DNA of 64,000 bases, from NCBI GenBank assembly GCA_951804985.1, contig OX638135.1, positions 9,129,058-9,193,057 on the forward strand, written 5' to 3'. The position numbers and the translations under genes are program-made. This document shows, in pieces, positions 1 to 12,604 of this stretch. Each line of letters opens with the position of its first letter. Positions within the stretch are counted from its first letter, which is position 1. Below the pieces are notes generated by a model. It saw only the letters and a program-made list of their open reading frames with translations. It was not told where the DNA came from and ran no database searches. This DNA comes from Dryomyza anilis. Taxonomy: Eukaryota > Arthropoda > Insecta > Diptera > Dryomyzidae.

Positions 1-884
1 AGATCACTATAGTAACTGTTGAAATACACCATCTGAAAAATGTACCTTCTATGGGGGGTGCCACGCCCAATGGTCCAATACCACCTACATTCCGCGAGAC
101 CGATTAGAATGGTTATATATAACGCTGACCAAAATTTCATTAAATTTGCTATATTAATTGCTGACATAATGTGTTTTTAATTTTTGGGTTATATGGGAGG
201 TTCCACGCCCAGTCCACCAATCTCACCGAGATATAGCCTATACTCTGCCCAGACCCAACATACACGTTGTGTCAAAATTTGATTCAATTCGGTTCAGCCG
301 TTTTGATGCCTATTCGGAACATACATACATACTTACATTCGCAAATATATAGTAGATCTTTAATACTTAACGAGATATGTGATCCTAAAAAGTAAACCCA
401 TATCTCGTAGTGGATGTAGTAGATTACGTTTACTAATTCGACTCATTTTCGAACTTTGAATTACTAAAATACATTGAATATAAATTTCACATCAATCGGA
501 ATAGCAGCTTTAAAGTTATCGTGTATAGGCGGACAGACAAACTGTCATATCTAAATCGACTCGGAAAGTGCGCCATGCTTTTTTCATGTCACGCCCGAAA
601 ATCTGAGTTCGTGCGTGCAAATCTCCATGCGTGGTAGTTGCTGTCGTGCCCGTGCGTGTCCGTGCCTCCTAAATCAGGCACGCGCCCATTAACATTTTTT
701 TTATAGTCTACCCCAATTTAAAAAAAAAACCTTACTTCCAAAAAAATTTCGTGGCATTTTAACCTTTTTTTAAAAATCTGTTGTTTTAGTTTTACTTCTG
801 GATTTAAGAGAATAAAACAGTATCAAACTTAATTTTTCTATTATTTATTACAGGGACTAAAATCCTTCAGAATATCGGTTCCGG

Positions 885-1095
885 TTCGGGTTCCAAGATT
901 TTTAAAATTGTGGTTCCGGTTCCGGTTCCGACTCCGGTTTCAATCAACAAATTAAATGGGTTTCGATTCCGGTTCCATACATTTTTAATAACGGTTCCGA
1001 TTCCGGTTATTTGCGTTCCCTGACAGGGACTTTAATATCTGTTCCGGTTCTGATTCCAGAAAAAAATATATATGTTCCGATTCTAGTTCCAGTTT
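885..1095. repeat. GGTTCC-type short repeat block
   Basis: Interrupted repeat of GGTTCC/GATTCC hexamers starting after CAGGGACTAAAATCC; a second CAGGGACTTTAAT follows at about 1024. The CAGGGA/TCCCTG boundaries look like hAT-type ends, so this may be a short non-autonomous hAT derivative. Sister blocks lie at about 4240-4450 and 7600-7810 in units 2 and 3, and a diverged one at 60180-60350. Confidence 0.6.
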
Positions 1096-2476
1096 AACAC
1101 ATTTTTAATAATGATTCCTTTTTTTTTTGTTTTGTCGTGCTTTTCCGTGTCTTTTAAAATCCTTATCGTGCTTCTCATCCGTGCCTGTAAATTTATTCGT
1201 CGGGCTCGTGCGTGTCACCTATCGGCGTGCCCGTGCCACCATACTAAATACTCAATTGTAATACTTTCACATGATTTTTGCTGTTCTCAAAATGTATTCA
1301 TAGATTTCTTTTATTTTTACATTATTTTCTTTAGAAATGTGTATGCTAATTTTGGAATATTACAAACTGTGCATCATCTTGCGTTTTCAATTTTTTGCCA
1401 TTTTTTCAATGCATTTTTGAATAAAATGTTGGTCGAAAAAATTTACATTTTTCGAGTTCTTCTATAGAGTTCGCTTAAACCAGTGAACCAATTCCAAAGT
1501 GTTGTAAGAAATGTTTATTAGATATTTAATTACCTTTCATACGATATAACAATTGAGCATATGCGTTTAATAAAACGAGAGATATTTAATATATGTGCCC
1601 ACCTTTTTAATAGCTCAGTACAAAAGTTATTGCCCGAAATCTCGTAAACCTATCCATAGAATTTTTTTTATTAATATATTCAAATTCTGCGGGATATTTC
1701 CAATAATACAAAAATAATGGAATTTACTGGACAAACTATTTTCTCATTTTGTTGTGTAATGTAATTAAAGAGTGTACAAGAATTATAAAAAATAATAGAA
1801 AATAATATAATAAAAACATATTATTTATAAAATAATATAAATATTTTTTAAACTTTTTTTACAAAAACAAATCCGTATTTTCAATCTTTTTCAGTATTAA
1901 TTTTAATCCCGTAGGATTACATGCAAAGTAATACAACATGCATTATTATTTTTTTAATCTTTTAGGATTATTACAATTTAATCTTTTTTGGTCGAGACAT
2001 ATATGGGCCATTCCACACCAAATCGACCACCGGTTGATAGAGGGTATCGAGATATGCATTGACCATTTTTTTTTTTATTTTATTCGATCTCTACTTCCAA
2101 ATATACAGTGGTTCAAAGTTACAATAAATGGGCCAAAAATCACTTTTCTACACTAAGAAAACAAGATGTTTATGAAAGTCTTGCTGCAACTATACTTTTA
2201 AATTTACGCATTGTAGCAAATATTTAAACATCCCATAAGTTTCAATAAAGTTGCGGCAAAACTATTAATATTTTTTAAATATGACATATAGACAGATATT
2301 TATGAAATGTTTGCCACAACATCAATGATAATTGAGATACTTACAGTTGACTGATAGCAAGCATCCTGAGAACTTGGATATGTGCAACAAAACTGTTGTA
2401 GTATTATGACATTTGACTAACATAAAAATGGAAAATGGCGTACTTTTTCCTTACGCTCGATTTATCCACAACAATG

Positions 2477-3153
2477 AAGTAAATCAAATGGTGTAAAAAA
2501 GTGCCCACTCTTTGGAGTGGTCCATGACCCCTAAAAGGGGGTCAAAAACCCATATTTATGACCCAAAAATTTTTATTTCGGAAATCGATAGTGGACATCA
2601 TTAGAAGGCTAATGGTACCCTTTGGAGTGGTCCATGACCCCCAAAAGGGGGTCAAAAAAAAACCCATTTATGTCCCAAAAATGTTTATCTCGGAAATCGA
2701 TAGCGGACATCATTAGAAGGCTAATGATACCCTTTGGAGTGGTCCAGGTCCTCCCAAAGGGGGTCAAAACCCCCATTTTCGAAAAAAATATTTTGTGAAT
2801 GTCAAAATGCATTTCATAACGTCAGCTATCTATTTATGCAAAAAAAAAAATCGAAAATGGGGTTATGGCCTCCTTTGGGGGGACCTGGACCACTCCAAAG
2901 GGTACCATTAGCCTTCTAATGATGTCCGCTATCGATTTCCGCGATAAAAATTTGTGGGTCATAAATGGGTTTTTGACCCCCTTTTGGTGGTCATGGACCA
3001 CTCCAAAGGTCCATGACCATTAGCCTTCTAATGATGTCCACTATCGATTTCCGATATAAAAATTTTTGGGTCATAAATGGGTTTTTGACCCCCTTTTGGG
3101 GGTCATGGACCACTCCAAAGAGTGGGCACTTTTTTACACCATTTGATTTACTT
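2477..3153. repeat. Foldback of ~108-bp minisatellites (unit 1)
   Basis: Direct ~108-bp repeats (CTTTGGAGTGGTCCATGACC, then CCCCAAAAGGGGGTC, then AATCGATAG and GACATCATTAGAAGG) run forward from about 2500 to 2800, then in inverted orientation from about 2870 to 3125. The outer ends are inverted copies of AAGTAAATCAAATGG plus GTGTAAAAAAGTGCCCACTC. The whole segment could fold into a hairpin of roughly 300-bp arms. Confidence 0.88.
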
Positions 3154-3236
3154 GGTGAGTTTTAGTGTGGTGAATTTCGGTGTGGTGGGTGTAAAGAATT
3201 CGGGATGGTTGGTATACCCAGGTGTAAAATATCTTA

Positions 3237-6200
3237 AGATCACTATAGTAACTGTTGAAATACACCATTGAAAAATGTACCTTCTATGGGGGGTGCCACG
3301 CCCAATGGTCCAATACCACCTACATTCCGCGAGACCGTTTAGAATGGTTATATATAACGCTGACCAAAATTTCATTAAATTTGCTATATTAATTGCTGAC
3401 ATAATGTGTTTTTAATTTTTGGGTTATATGGGAGGTTCCACGCCCAGTCCACCAATCTCACCGAGATATAGCCTATACTCTGCCCAGACCCAACATACAC
3501 GTTGTGTCAAAATTTGATTCAATTCGGTTCAGCCGTTTTGATGCCTATTCGGAACATACATACATACATACATACTTACATTCGCAAATATATAGTAGAT
3601 CTTTAATACTTAACGAGATATGTGATCCTAAAAAGTAAACCCATATCTCGTAGTGGATGTAGTAGATTACGTTTACTAATTCGACTCATTTTCGAACTTT
3701 GAATTACTAAAATACATTGAAAATAAATTTCACATCAATCGGAATAGCAGCTTTAAAGTTATCGTGTATAGGCGGACAGACAAACGGTCATATCTAAATC
3801 GACTCGGAAAGTGATGTTGATCAAGAAAATATATACTTTTTCATACCAGTCACGCCTACTAAGAGGCGCTAAAATATCATCACATACATTTTAAAACATG
3901 TAAGCCATGGGTATAGGGTAGAGATGGGCGTGTGCCATGCTTTTTTCATGTCACGCCCGAAAATCTGAGTTCGTGCGTGCAAATCTCCATGTGTGGTAGT
4001 TGCTGTCGTGCCCGTGCGTGTCCGTGCCTCCTAAATCAGGCACGCGCCCATTAACATTTTTTTTTATAGTCTACCCCAATTTAAAAAAAAACCTTACTTC
4101 CAAAAAAATTTCGTGGCATTTTAACCTTTTTTTAAAAATCTGTTGTTTTAGTTTTACTTATGGATTTAAGAGAATAAAACAGTATCAAACTTAATTTTTC
4201 TATTATTTATTACAGGGACTAAAATCCTTCAGAATATCGGTTCCGGTTCGGGTTCCAAGATTTTTAAAATTGTGGTTCCGGTTCCGACTCCGGTTTCAAT
4301 CAACAAATTAAATGGGTTTCGATTCCGGTTCCATACATTTTTAATAACGGTTCCGATTCCGGTTATTTGCGTTCCCTGGCAGGAACTATAATATCTGTTC
4401 CGGTTCTGATTCCAGAAAAAAATATATATGTTCCGATTCTAATTCCAGTTTAACACATTTTTAATAATGATTCCTTTTTTTTTTTGTTTTGTCGTGCTTT
4501 TCCGTGTCTTTTAAAATCCTTATCGTGCTTCTCATCCGTGCCTGTAAATTTATTCGTCGGGCTCGTGCGTGTCACCTATCGGCGTGCCCGTGCCACCATA
4601 CTAAATACTCAATTGTAATACTTTCACATGATTTTTGCTGTTCTCAAAATGTATTCATAGATTTCTTTTATTTTTACATTATTTTCTTTAGAAATGTGTA
4701 TGCTAATTTTGGAATATTACAAACTGTGCATCATCTTGCGTTTTCAATTTTTTGCCATTTTTTCAATGCATTTTTGAATAAAATGTTGGTCGAAAAAATT
4801 TACATTTTTCGAGTTCTTCTATAGAGTTCGCTTAAACCAGTGAACCAATTCCAAAGTGTTGTAAGAAATGTTTATTAGATATTTAATTACCTTTCATACG
4901 ATATAACAATTGAGCATATGCGTTTAATAAAACGAGAGATATTTAATATATGTGCCCACCTTTTTAATAGCTCAGTACAAAAGTTATTGCCCGAAATCTC
5001 GTAAACCTATCCATAGAATTTTTTTTATTAATATATTCAAATTCTGCGGGATATTTCCAATAATACAAAAATAATGGAATTTACTGGACAAACTATTTTC
5101 TCATTTTGTTGTGTAATGTAATTAAAGAGTGTACAAGAATTATAAAAAATAATAGAAAATAATATAATAAAAACATATTATTTATAAAATAATATAAATA
5201 TTTTTTAAACTTTTTTTACAAAAACAAATCCGTATTTTCAATCTTTTTCAGTATTAATTTTAATCCCGTAGGATTACATGCAAAGTAATACAACATGCAT
5301 TATTATTTTTTTAATCTTTTAGGATTATTACAATTTAATCTTTTTTGGTCGAGACATATATGGGCCATTCCACACCAAATCGACCACCGGTTGATAGAGG
5401 GTATCGAGATATGCATTGACCATTTTTTTTTTTATTTTATTCGATCTCTACTTCCAAATATACAGTGGTTCAAAGTTACAATAAATGGGCCAAAAATCAC
5501 TTTTCTACACTAAGAAAACAAGATGTTTATGAAAGTCTTGCTGCAACTATACTTTTAAATTTACGCATTGTAGCAAATATTTAAACATCCCATAAGTTTC
5601 AATAAAGTTGCGGCAAAACTATTAATATTTTTTAAATATGACATATAGACAGATATTTATGAAATGTTTGCCACAACATCAATGATAATTGAGATACTTA
5701 CAGTTGACTGATAGCAAGCATCCTGAGAACTTGGATATGTGCAACAAAACTGTTGTAGTATTATGACATTTGACTAACATAAAAATGGAAAATGGCGTAC
5801 TTTTTCCTTACGCTCGATTTATCCACAACAATGAAGTAAATCAAATGGTGTAAAAAAGTGCCCACTCTTTGGAGTGGTCCATGACCCCTAAAAGGGGGTC
5901 AAAAACCCATATTTATGACCCAAAAATTTTTATTTCGGAAATCGATAGTGGACATCATTAGAAGGCTAATGGTACCCTTTGGAGTGGTCCATGACCCCCA
6001 AAAGGGGGTCAAAAAAAAACCCATTTATGTCCCAAAAATGTTTATCTCGGAAATCGATAGCGGACATCATTAGAAGGCTAATGATACCCTTTGGAGTGGT
6101 CCAGGTCCTCCCAAAGGGGGTCAAAACCCCCATTTTCGAAAAAAATATTTTGTGAATGTCAAAATGCATTTCATAACGTCAGCTATCTATTTATGCAAAA

Positions 6201-6594
6201 AAAAAAAATCGAAAATGGGGTTATGGCCTCCTTTGGGGGGACCTGGACCACTCCAAAGGGTACCATTAGCCTTCTAATGATGTCCGCTATCGATTTCCGC
6301 GATAAAAATTTGTGGGTCATAAATGGGTTTTTGACCCCCTTTTGGTGGTCATGGACCACTCCAAAGGTCCATGACCATTAGCCTTCTAATGATGTCCACT
6401 ATCGATTTCCGATATAAAAATTTTTGGGTCATAAATGGGTTTTTGACCCCCTTTTGGGGGTCATGGACCACTCCAAAGAGTGGGCACTTTTTTACACCAT
6501 TTGATTTACTTGGTGAGTTTTAGTGTGGTGAATTTCGGTGTGGTGGGTGTAAAGAATTCGGGATGGTTGGTATACCCAGGTGTAAAATATCTTA
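3237..6594. repeat. 3.36-kb macrosatellite unit 2
   Basis: Complete 3358-bp unit, nearly identical to its neighbours over its whole length. It holds the segment deleted from unit 1, which carries a GTTGATCAAGAAAATATATAC block typical of DINE-1-like tails. Its CATA microsatellite has 5 copies (3 in unit 1, 7 in unit 3). The unit ends with the foldback minisatellite and then restarts at the AGATCACTATAG phase, so here element X is cut off at its foldback and never reaches its right end. Confidence 0.93.
5834..6511. repeat. Foldback of ~108-bp minisatellites (unit 2)
   Basis: Copy of the foldback in unit 2, with the same three forward and two to three inverted repeats and the same AAGTAAATCAAATGG outer ends. 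It has one extra A in the central A tract compared with unit 1. Confidence 0.88.
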
Positions 6595-9500
6595 AGATCA
6601 CTATAGTAACTGTTGAAATACACCATTGAAAAATGTACCTTCTATGGGGGGTGCCACGCCCAATGGTCCAATACCACCTACATTCCGCGAGACCGTTTAG
6701 AATGGTTATATATAACGCTGACCAAAATTTCATTAAATTTGCTATATTAATTGCTGACATAATGTGTTTTTAATTTTTGGGTTATATGGGAGGTTCCACG
6801 CCCAGTCCACCAATCTCACCGAGATATAGCCTATACTCTGCCCAGACCCAACATACACGTTGTGTCAAAATTTGATTCAATTCGGTTCAGCCGTTTTGAT
6901 GCCTATTCGGAACATACATACATACATACATACATACATACTTACATTCGCAAATATATAGTAGATCTTTAATACTTAACGAGATATGTGATCCTAAAAA
7001 GTAAACCCATATCTCGTAGTGGATGTAGTAGATTACGTTTACTAATTCGACTCATTTTCGAACTTTGAATTACTAAAATACATTGAAAATAAATTTCACA
7101 TCAATCGGAATAGCAGCTTTAAAGTTATCGTGTATAGGCGGACAGACAAACGGTCATATCTAAATCGACTCGGAAAGTGATGTTGATCAAGAAAATATAT
7201 ACTTTTTCATACCAGTCACGCCTACTAAGAGGCGCTAAAATATCATCACATACATTTTAAAACATGTAAGCCATGGGTATAGGGTAGAGATGGGCGTGTG
7301 CCATGCTTTTTTCATGTCACGCCCGAAAATCTGAGTTCGTGCGTGCAAATCTCCATGTGTGGTAGTTGCTGTCGTGCCCGTGCGTGTCCGTGCCTCCTAA
7401 ATCAGGCACGCGCCCATTAACATTTTTTTTTATAGTCTACCCCAATTTAAAAAAAAACCTTACTTCCAAAAAAATTTCGTGGCATTTTAACCTTTTTTTA
7501 AAAATCTGTTGTTTTAGTTTTACTTATGGATTTAAGAGAATAAAACAGTATCAAACTTAATTTTTCTATTATTTATTACAGGGACTAAAATCCTTCAGAA
7601 TATCGGTTCCGGTTCGGGTTCCAAGATTTTTAAAATTGTGGTTCCGGTTCCGACTCCGGTTTCAATCAACAAATTAAATGGGTTTCGATTCCGGTTCCAT
7701 ACATTTTTAATAACGGTTCCGATTCCGGTTATTTGCGTTCCCTGGCAGGAACTATAATATCTGTTCCGGTTCTGATTCCAGAAAAAAATATATATGTTCC
7801 GATTCTAATTCCAGTTTAACACATTTTTAATAATGATTCCTTTTTTTTTTTGTTTTGTCGTGCTTTTCCGTGTCTTTTAAAATCCTTATCGTGCTTCTCA
7901 TCCGTGCCTGTAAATTTATTCGTCGGGCTCGTGCGTGTCACCTATCGGCGTGCCCGTGCCACCATACTAAATACTCAATTGTAATACTTTCACATGATTT
8001 TTGCTGTTCTCAAAATGTATTCATAGATTTCTTTTATTTTTACATTATTTTCTTTAGAAATGTGTATGCTAATTTTGGAATATTACAAACTGTGCATCAT
8101 CTTGCGTTTTCAATTTTTTGCCATTTTTTCAATGCATTTTTGAATAAAATGTTGGTCGAAAAAATTTACATTTTTCGAGTTCTTCTATAGAGTTCGCTTA
8201 AACCAGTGAACCAATTCCAAAGTGTTGTAAGAAATGTTTATTAGATATTTAATTACCTTTCATTCGATATAACAATTGAGCATATGCGTTTAATAAAACG
8301 AGAGATATTTAATATATGTGCCCACCTTTTTAATAGCTCAGTACAAAAGTTATTGCCCGAAATCTCGTAAACCTATCCATAGAATTTTTTTTATTAATAT
8401 ATTCAAATTCTGCGGGATATTTGCAATAATACAAAAATAATGGAATTTACTGGACAAACTATTTTCTCATTTTGTTGTGTAATGTAATTAAAGAGTGTAC
8501 AAGAATTATAAAAAATAATAGAAAATAATATAATAAAAACATATTATTTATAAAATAATATAAATATTTTTTAAACTTTTTTTACAAAAACAAATCCGTA
8601 TTTTCAATCTTTTTCAGTATTAATTTTAATCCCGTAGGATTACATGCAAAGTAATACAACATGCATTATTATTTTTTTAATCTTTTAGGATTATTACAAT
8701 TTAATCTTTTTTTGGTCGAGACATATATGGGCCATTCCACACCAAATCGACCACCGGTTGATAGAGGGTATCGAGATATGCATTGACCATTTTTTTTTTA
8801 TTTTATTCGATCTCTACTTCCAAATATACAGTGGTTCAAAGTTACAATAAATGGGCCAAAAATCACTTTTCTACACTAAGAAAACAAGATGTTTATGAAA
8901 GTCTTGCTGCAACTATACTTTTAAATTTACGCATTGTAGCAAATATTTAAACATCCCATAAGTTTCAATAAAGTTGCGGCAAAACTATTAATATTTTTTA
9001 AATATGACTTATAGACAGATATTTATGAGATGTTTGCCACAACATCAATGATAATTGAGATACTTACAGTTGACTGATAGCAAGCATCCTGAGAACTTGG
9101 ATATGTGCAACAAAACTGTTGTAGTATTATGACATTTGACTAACATAAAAATGGAAAATGGCGTACTTTTTCCTTACGCTCGATTTATCCACAACAATGA
9201 AGTAAATCAAATGGTGTAAAAAAGTGCCCACTCTTTGGAGTGGTCCATGACCCCCAAAAGGGGGTCAAAAACCCATATTTATGACCCAAAAATTTGTATT
9301 TCGGAAATCGATAGTGGACATCATTAGAAGGCTAATGGTACCCTTTGGAGTGGTCCATGACCCCCAAAAGGGGGTCAAAAACCCATTTATGTCCCAAAAA
9401 TGTTTATCTCGGAAATCGATAGCGGACATCATTAGAAGGCTAATGATACCCTTTGGAGTGGTCCAGGTCCTCCCAAAGGGGGTCAAAACCCCCATTTTCG

Positions 9501-9968
9501 AAAAAAATATTTTGTGAATGTCAAAATGCATTTCATAACGTCAGCTATCTATTTATGCAAAAAAAAAAATCGAAAATGGGGTTTTTGGCCTCCTTTGGGG
9601 GGACCTGGACCACTCCAAAGGGTACCATTAGCCTTCTAATGATGTCCGCTATCGATTTCCGCGATAAAAATTTGTGGGACATAAATGGGTTTTTGACCCC
9701 CTTTTGGGGGTCATGGACCACTCCAAAGGGTACCATTAGCCTTCTAATGATGTCCACTATCGATTTCTGAAATAAAAATTTTTGGGTCATAAATGGGTTT
9801 TTGACCCCCTTTTGGGGGTCAGAGACCACTCCAAAGGGTACCATTAGCCTTCTAATGAGGTTCGCTATCCGTTTTTTTGACACCCTTTTGGGGGTCAGGG
9901 ACCACTGAGAGTGGTACCATTCGATTTCCCTTGATGTCTGCTACCGATTTCTGCAATAAAATTTGTTT
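6595..9968. repeat. 3.36-kb macrosatellite unit 3 (array edge)
   Basis: Last unit of the array. It matches unit 2 with few substitutions up to the foldback, then, instead of restarting, runs through extra inverted ~108-bp repeats into sequence found only here. The CATA microsatellite has 7 copies. Because only this unit continues into the right part of elements X and H, it probably represents the original arrangement, and units 1 and 2 are copies of part of it (inference). Confidence 0.88.
9200..9968. repeat. Foldback of ~108-bp minisatellites (unit 3, extended)
   Basis: Same left arm as in units 1 and 2, but the inverted arm has about four repeats that decay to the right (last traces near 9930-9968). 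The AAGTAAATC outer inverted end is absent. This supports the view that the closed foldback of units 1 and 2 arose after this arrangement. Confidence 0.82.
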
Positions 9969-10074
9969 CGGTCTTTTTATCACTTTTCGCCCACTTTTGT
10001 CCACCTACATTTTCCAACCACTTCCGACCAACTCCCACATAAAGCAAACGAACGGACAGACAAATTAACAAGCG

Positions 10075-10350
10075 ATCAAATGAACAATCGTCAATCGAAC
10101 AAACGAACGAACGAGCTACTCGAAGCTCGAACAACGATCGAGCAATCGAGCTACTCGAACAACGAACGAGCAATCGAGCTACTCGAACAAACGAGCTACT
10201 CGAATAGCTCGAACAAACGAACAAATTACCCGGGTAGCTCGAACATTTAATACCCGGGTTTTTCGAGTATTTGAACAACCCGGGTATTACCCGGGTAGCT
10301 CGAAAAACTCGGATAGCCCGGGTACCCGCGCACCCGGGTAATCGAGAGCT
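10075..10350. repeat. CCCGGG/GAGCTACTCGAAC short-repeat cluster
   Basis: The left half repeats GAGCTACTCGAAC and GAACAA(A)CGAACGAGC-type words. The right half repeats ACCCGGGTA and CTCGAA words, with at least six CCCGGG sites in about 130 bp in otherwise AT-rich DNA. The long open frame on the minus strand through here is low-complexity and is not accepted as a gene. The cluster lies inside element X, next to its right subterminal region. Confidence 0.8.
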
Positions 10351-11442
10351 CTGGTTGCTATACATAATCGTAAATTTGAAAGATGGTTGCTAGCAATATT
10401 TATGGTATTTGACGAATGTTTGAGAGATGGTTGTCTCAAATACGATCTAAATAATTTGTAAATAACTTGATATTTAGGGCTGTGATAGTTCTGGTAATTA
10501 TCTTTGTTTTCTTAGTGTATGGTTGTTCACATTTCAATATCTCTTAAAAGTAGAAATGCTCCGTTGATGGCTCGTTTTAAAGCTAATAGAACAAGCTTTT
10601 ATACCAATTAAGTTTTAACTTCTAAACTTGAAAATGTGGCCCGTGGTAAATTATCCTTGCACTTTAAATTTGATGTCCTTAAAAAGGACCCTTTTTAAAA
10701 TTCTGAAAAAAAATCATATATTTTGGTTGATTTAATATCAGAGACTGTAATAGTTACGAATAATATACAAAAAAATTAAAAATTATTTTAGAGAAAAACT
10801 TTTTTTTGTTCAGTAATAACGATGATTTTTGAATTTTAAAATTTTGCTCACAAATTAAACTCAAACTTCAATTTTATTTTCAAATTAAAAAAAAAAAAAT
10901 AAAAATTTATTTTTTATTTTTTTTTGTTCAAGAATAACGATAATTTTTGATTTATACTTTTTTTACTCCAAAATAAAAATTAGGGTGCGGAGCATTGAGC
11001 GAAATTTGTTGTGAAAAGGACAGACTCTAATACAAATTTGGGTCATGTTAGTGAACACCTTCGTTAGTCCACGTTGGATTGTGGTCAGTATTAAACATTA
11101 ATATGGGGCCAGCAAAAGGTAAAATAATCAGATTTATGATTGTATTTTTTTATGACTGATGTCATATGGACAAAATTTAAGAAAGTAACTCTTTGTTGTT
11201 GAAAGTATCATAACTAGGAAGAGCAGAAAATCTATGTTGCATATTAGAAATCTGTGGCTAAATTCAGAACACTGCAATATTAATACAATATTAATAATAA
11301 GTTATTTTGTAAATTGGCAGTTGAGGTACCGATGCATTTAATAACATTTGAGTGTTTTGAATGCAGCCAGTGCATCGATACAATCAAAATCATTCGAATG
11401 CATTTAATGATGTCCATAGGAGAAAAGTTTAATAGAAAAAAA

Positions 11443-11802
11443 AACTTTTTTGGGTGAATCTGTTCGAGTTGGATTACCAAAGAAACCAAGTTCGTCATTG
11501 GAACTTTTTTGGGTGAATCTTTTCCATTAAATGGATATCTGTAATCCTCCCTTATGGATGTAAATCAATGACGATTGCAACATATTCACACAAAAATGTT
11601 CTGTATGCCCATTGGAATATATAACTTTTTTGGGTGAATCTGTTCGAGTAGGATTACCAAAGAAACCATGTTCGTCACTGGAACTTTTTTGGGTGAATCT
11701 TTTCCATTGAATGGATATCTGTAATCCTCGCTTATGGATGTAAATCAATGACGATTGCAACATATTCACTCAAATGTTCTGTATGCTCATTGGAATATAT
11801 TC
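11443..11802. repeat. 180-bp tandem duplication in the core of H
   Basis: Two direct copies with a period of exactly 180 bp, each starting AACTTTTTTGGGTGAATCTG and containing GGATTACCAAAGAAACCA and ATGGATATCTGTAATCCTC. Within each copy the AACTTTTTTGGGTGAATCT box occurs twice. Open frames on the minus strand here merely follow the duplication. Confidence 0.9.
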
Positions 11803-11983
11803 GTCAAAAAAAGTTTCAATTTAAAGGAACTTGAACCTTTTTTTTGTATGAGTTGTACGGTAAACTGCAGTTCTACTCATATTTGACGAATCAGATTCGT
11901 TATTGGAACTTTATAAGAGACATACTTAGACATAGAGAATTTCACCAGAATTATGTTTGGTAGTAGAATTTCATCAAAATTAT

Positions 11984-12122
11984 GTGTCGGTAGCTCGATT
12001 GGTTTGTGCATTGGACCACAATCCGAAAGGTCCCCCCAGGTAAACTGTATTAACCATTGCATTAACGGCAGTAACCACTTTGCGTAGAAATATAACATGC
12101 ACAGCTCGGCCAAACTATTATA
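11984..12122 (+). mobile_element. Decayed, internally deleted SINE copy
   Basis: Starts GGTAGCTCGATTGGTTTGTG and CGAAAGGTCCCC, matching the tRNA-like head of the SINE at 28521. It then jumps to GTAGAAATATAACATGCACAGCTC and CCAAACTATTA, matching its 3' part. Most of the body is missing and substitutions are many, so this is an older copy than those at 14004 and 28521. Confidence 0.65.
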
Positions 12123-12604
12123 AGTAATGCTGAAGACCATCACATGTGAGCCATCCAAACTGTTCACTAACATCACCCAAATTAGTATTAGAGTCTATCC
12201 TTTCCATCGCAAGAACAATCGTGTTGCTGCACATCAAATTGAGCACAAGTCCCGCACCCTAATTTTTATTTTTTAGTAAAAAAAAAAAGAATAAATCAAA
12301 AAATAACTGTTATTCTTGAGAAAAACAATAAAAATTAATTTTTAATTTGTATTTTGAGTTTTAAAATAAAATTGAAATTTGATTTATATTGCTATGCAAG
12401 CAAGCAAACAAAAAAAATAAAAATAATTGTTATTTTCTTATTTTTTTTTCCCGTAAAAATCAAAAAATAAAGATCACCTGAGATTTCAATTCTGCATGCG
12501 AAAATAATTGATTCTGCATTCTTAAAACTTGCGTACATATTTTATATCACGTTGATTATTTTCATTAAAAAAATAAGAATAACCGTTATTTACGGTCCTT
12601 GTTT

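Larger units (their letters stand above)
1..3236. repeat. 3.36-kb macrosatellite unit 1
   Basis: First of three near-identical head-to-tail units; it begins AGATCACTATAG, and the same phase recurs at 3237 and 6595. This unit is 122 bp shorter than unit 2 because the block equivalent to about 3813-3931 is missing near position 568. Contents in order: a DINE-like segment (CCACGCCCA boxes, CATA microsatellite with 3 copies, GGCGGACAGACAAAC block), CGTGC-rich sequence, GGTTCC short repeats, AT-rich DNA, the left end of TIR element H (about 2005-2148), the left end of TA element X (from 2151), and a minisatellite foldback. The array may extend left of the window. No real gene is seen; the small open frames recur identically in each unit and resemble no family I know. 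Confidence 0.93.
8874..10517. mobile_element. TA-flanked TIR element X, inserted in element H
   Basis: Ends are CACTAAGAAAACAA on the left and TTGTTTTCTTAGTG on the right, bordered by TA on both sides (8872-8873 and 10518-10519). The uninterrupted target is visible in the inverted H arm near 13230, where the two flanks (AAAAATCACATTTG and TATGGTTGTT) are joined with a single TA. Inside are the ~108-bp foldback, a CCCGGG-rich block and a right subterminal segment (10365-10517) shared with 58680-58860. No transposase is seen. A TA target suits Tc1/mariner-type or similar cut-and-paste elements. Left ends alone occur at 2151 and 5508 in units 1 and 2. Confidence 0.78.

Noticed and set aside
1111..1467. 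118-codon open frame repeated in all macrosatellite units
   Set aside because: Conserved only because the units are near-identical; Phe/Ile/Cys-rich translation of AT-rich DNA, no homology recognised.
9895..10365. 156-codon open frame on the minus strand
   Set aside because: It runs through the CCCGGG/CTCGAAC cluster and minisatellite; the composition is repeat-driven (Ser/Arg/Val rich) and no domain is visible.
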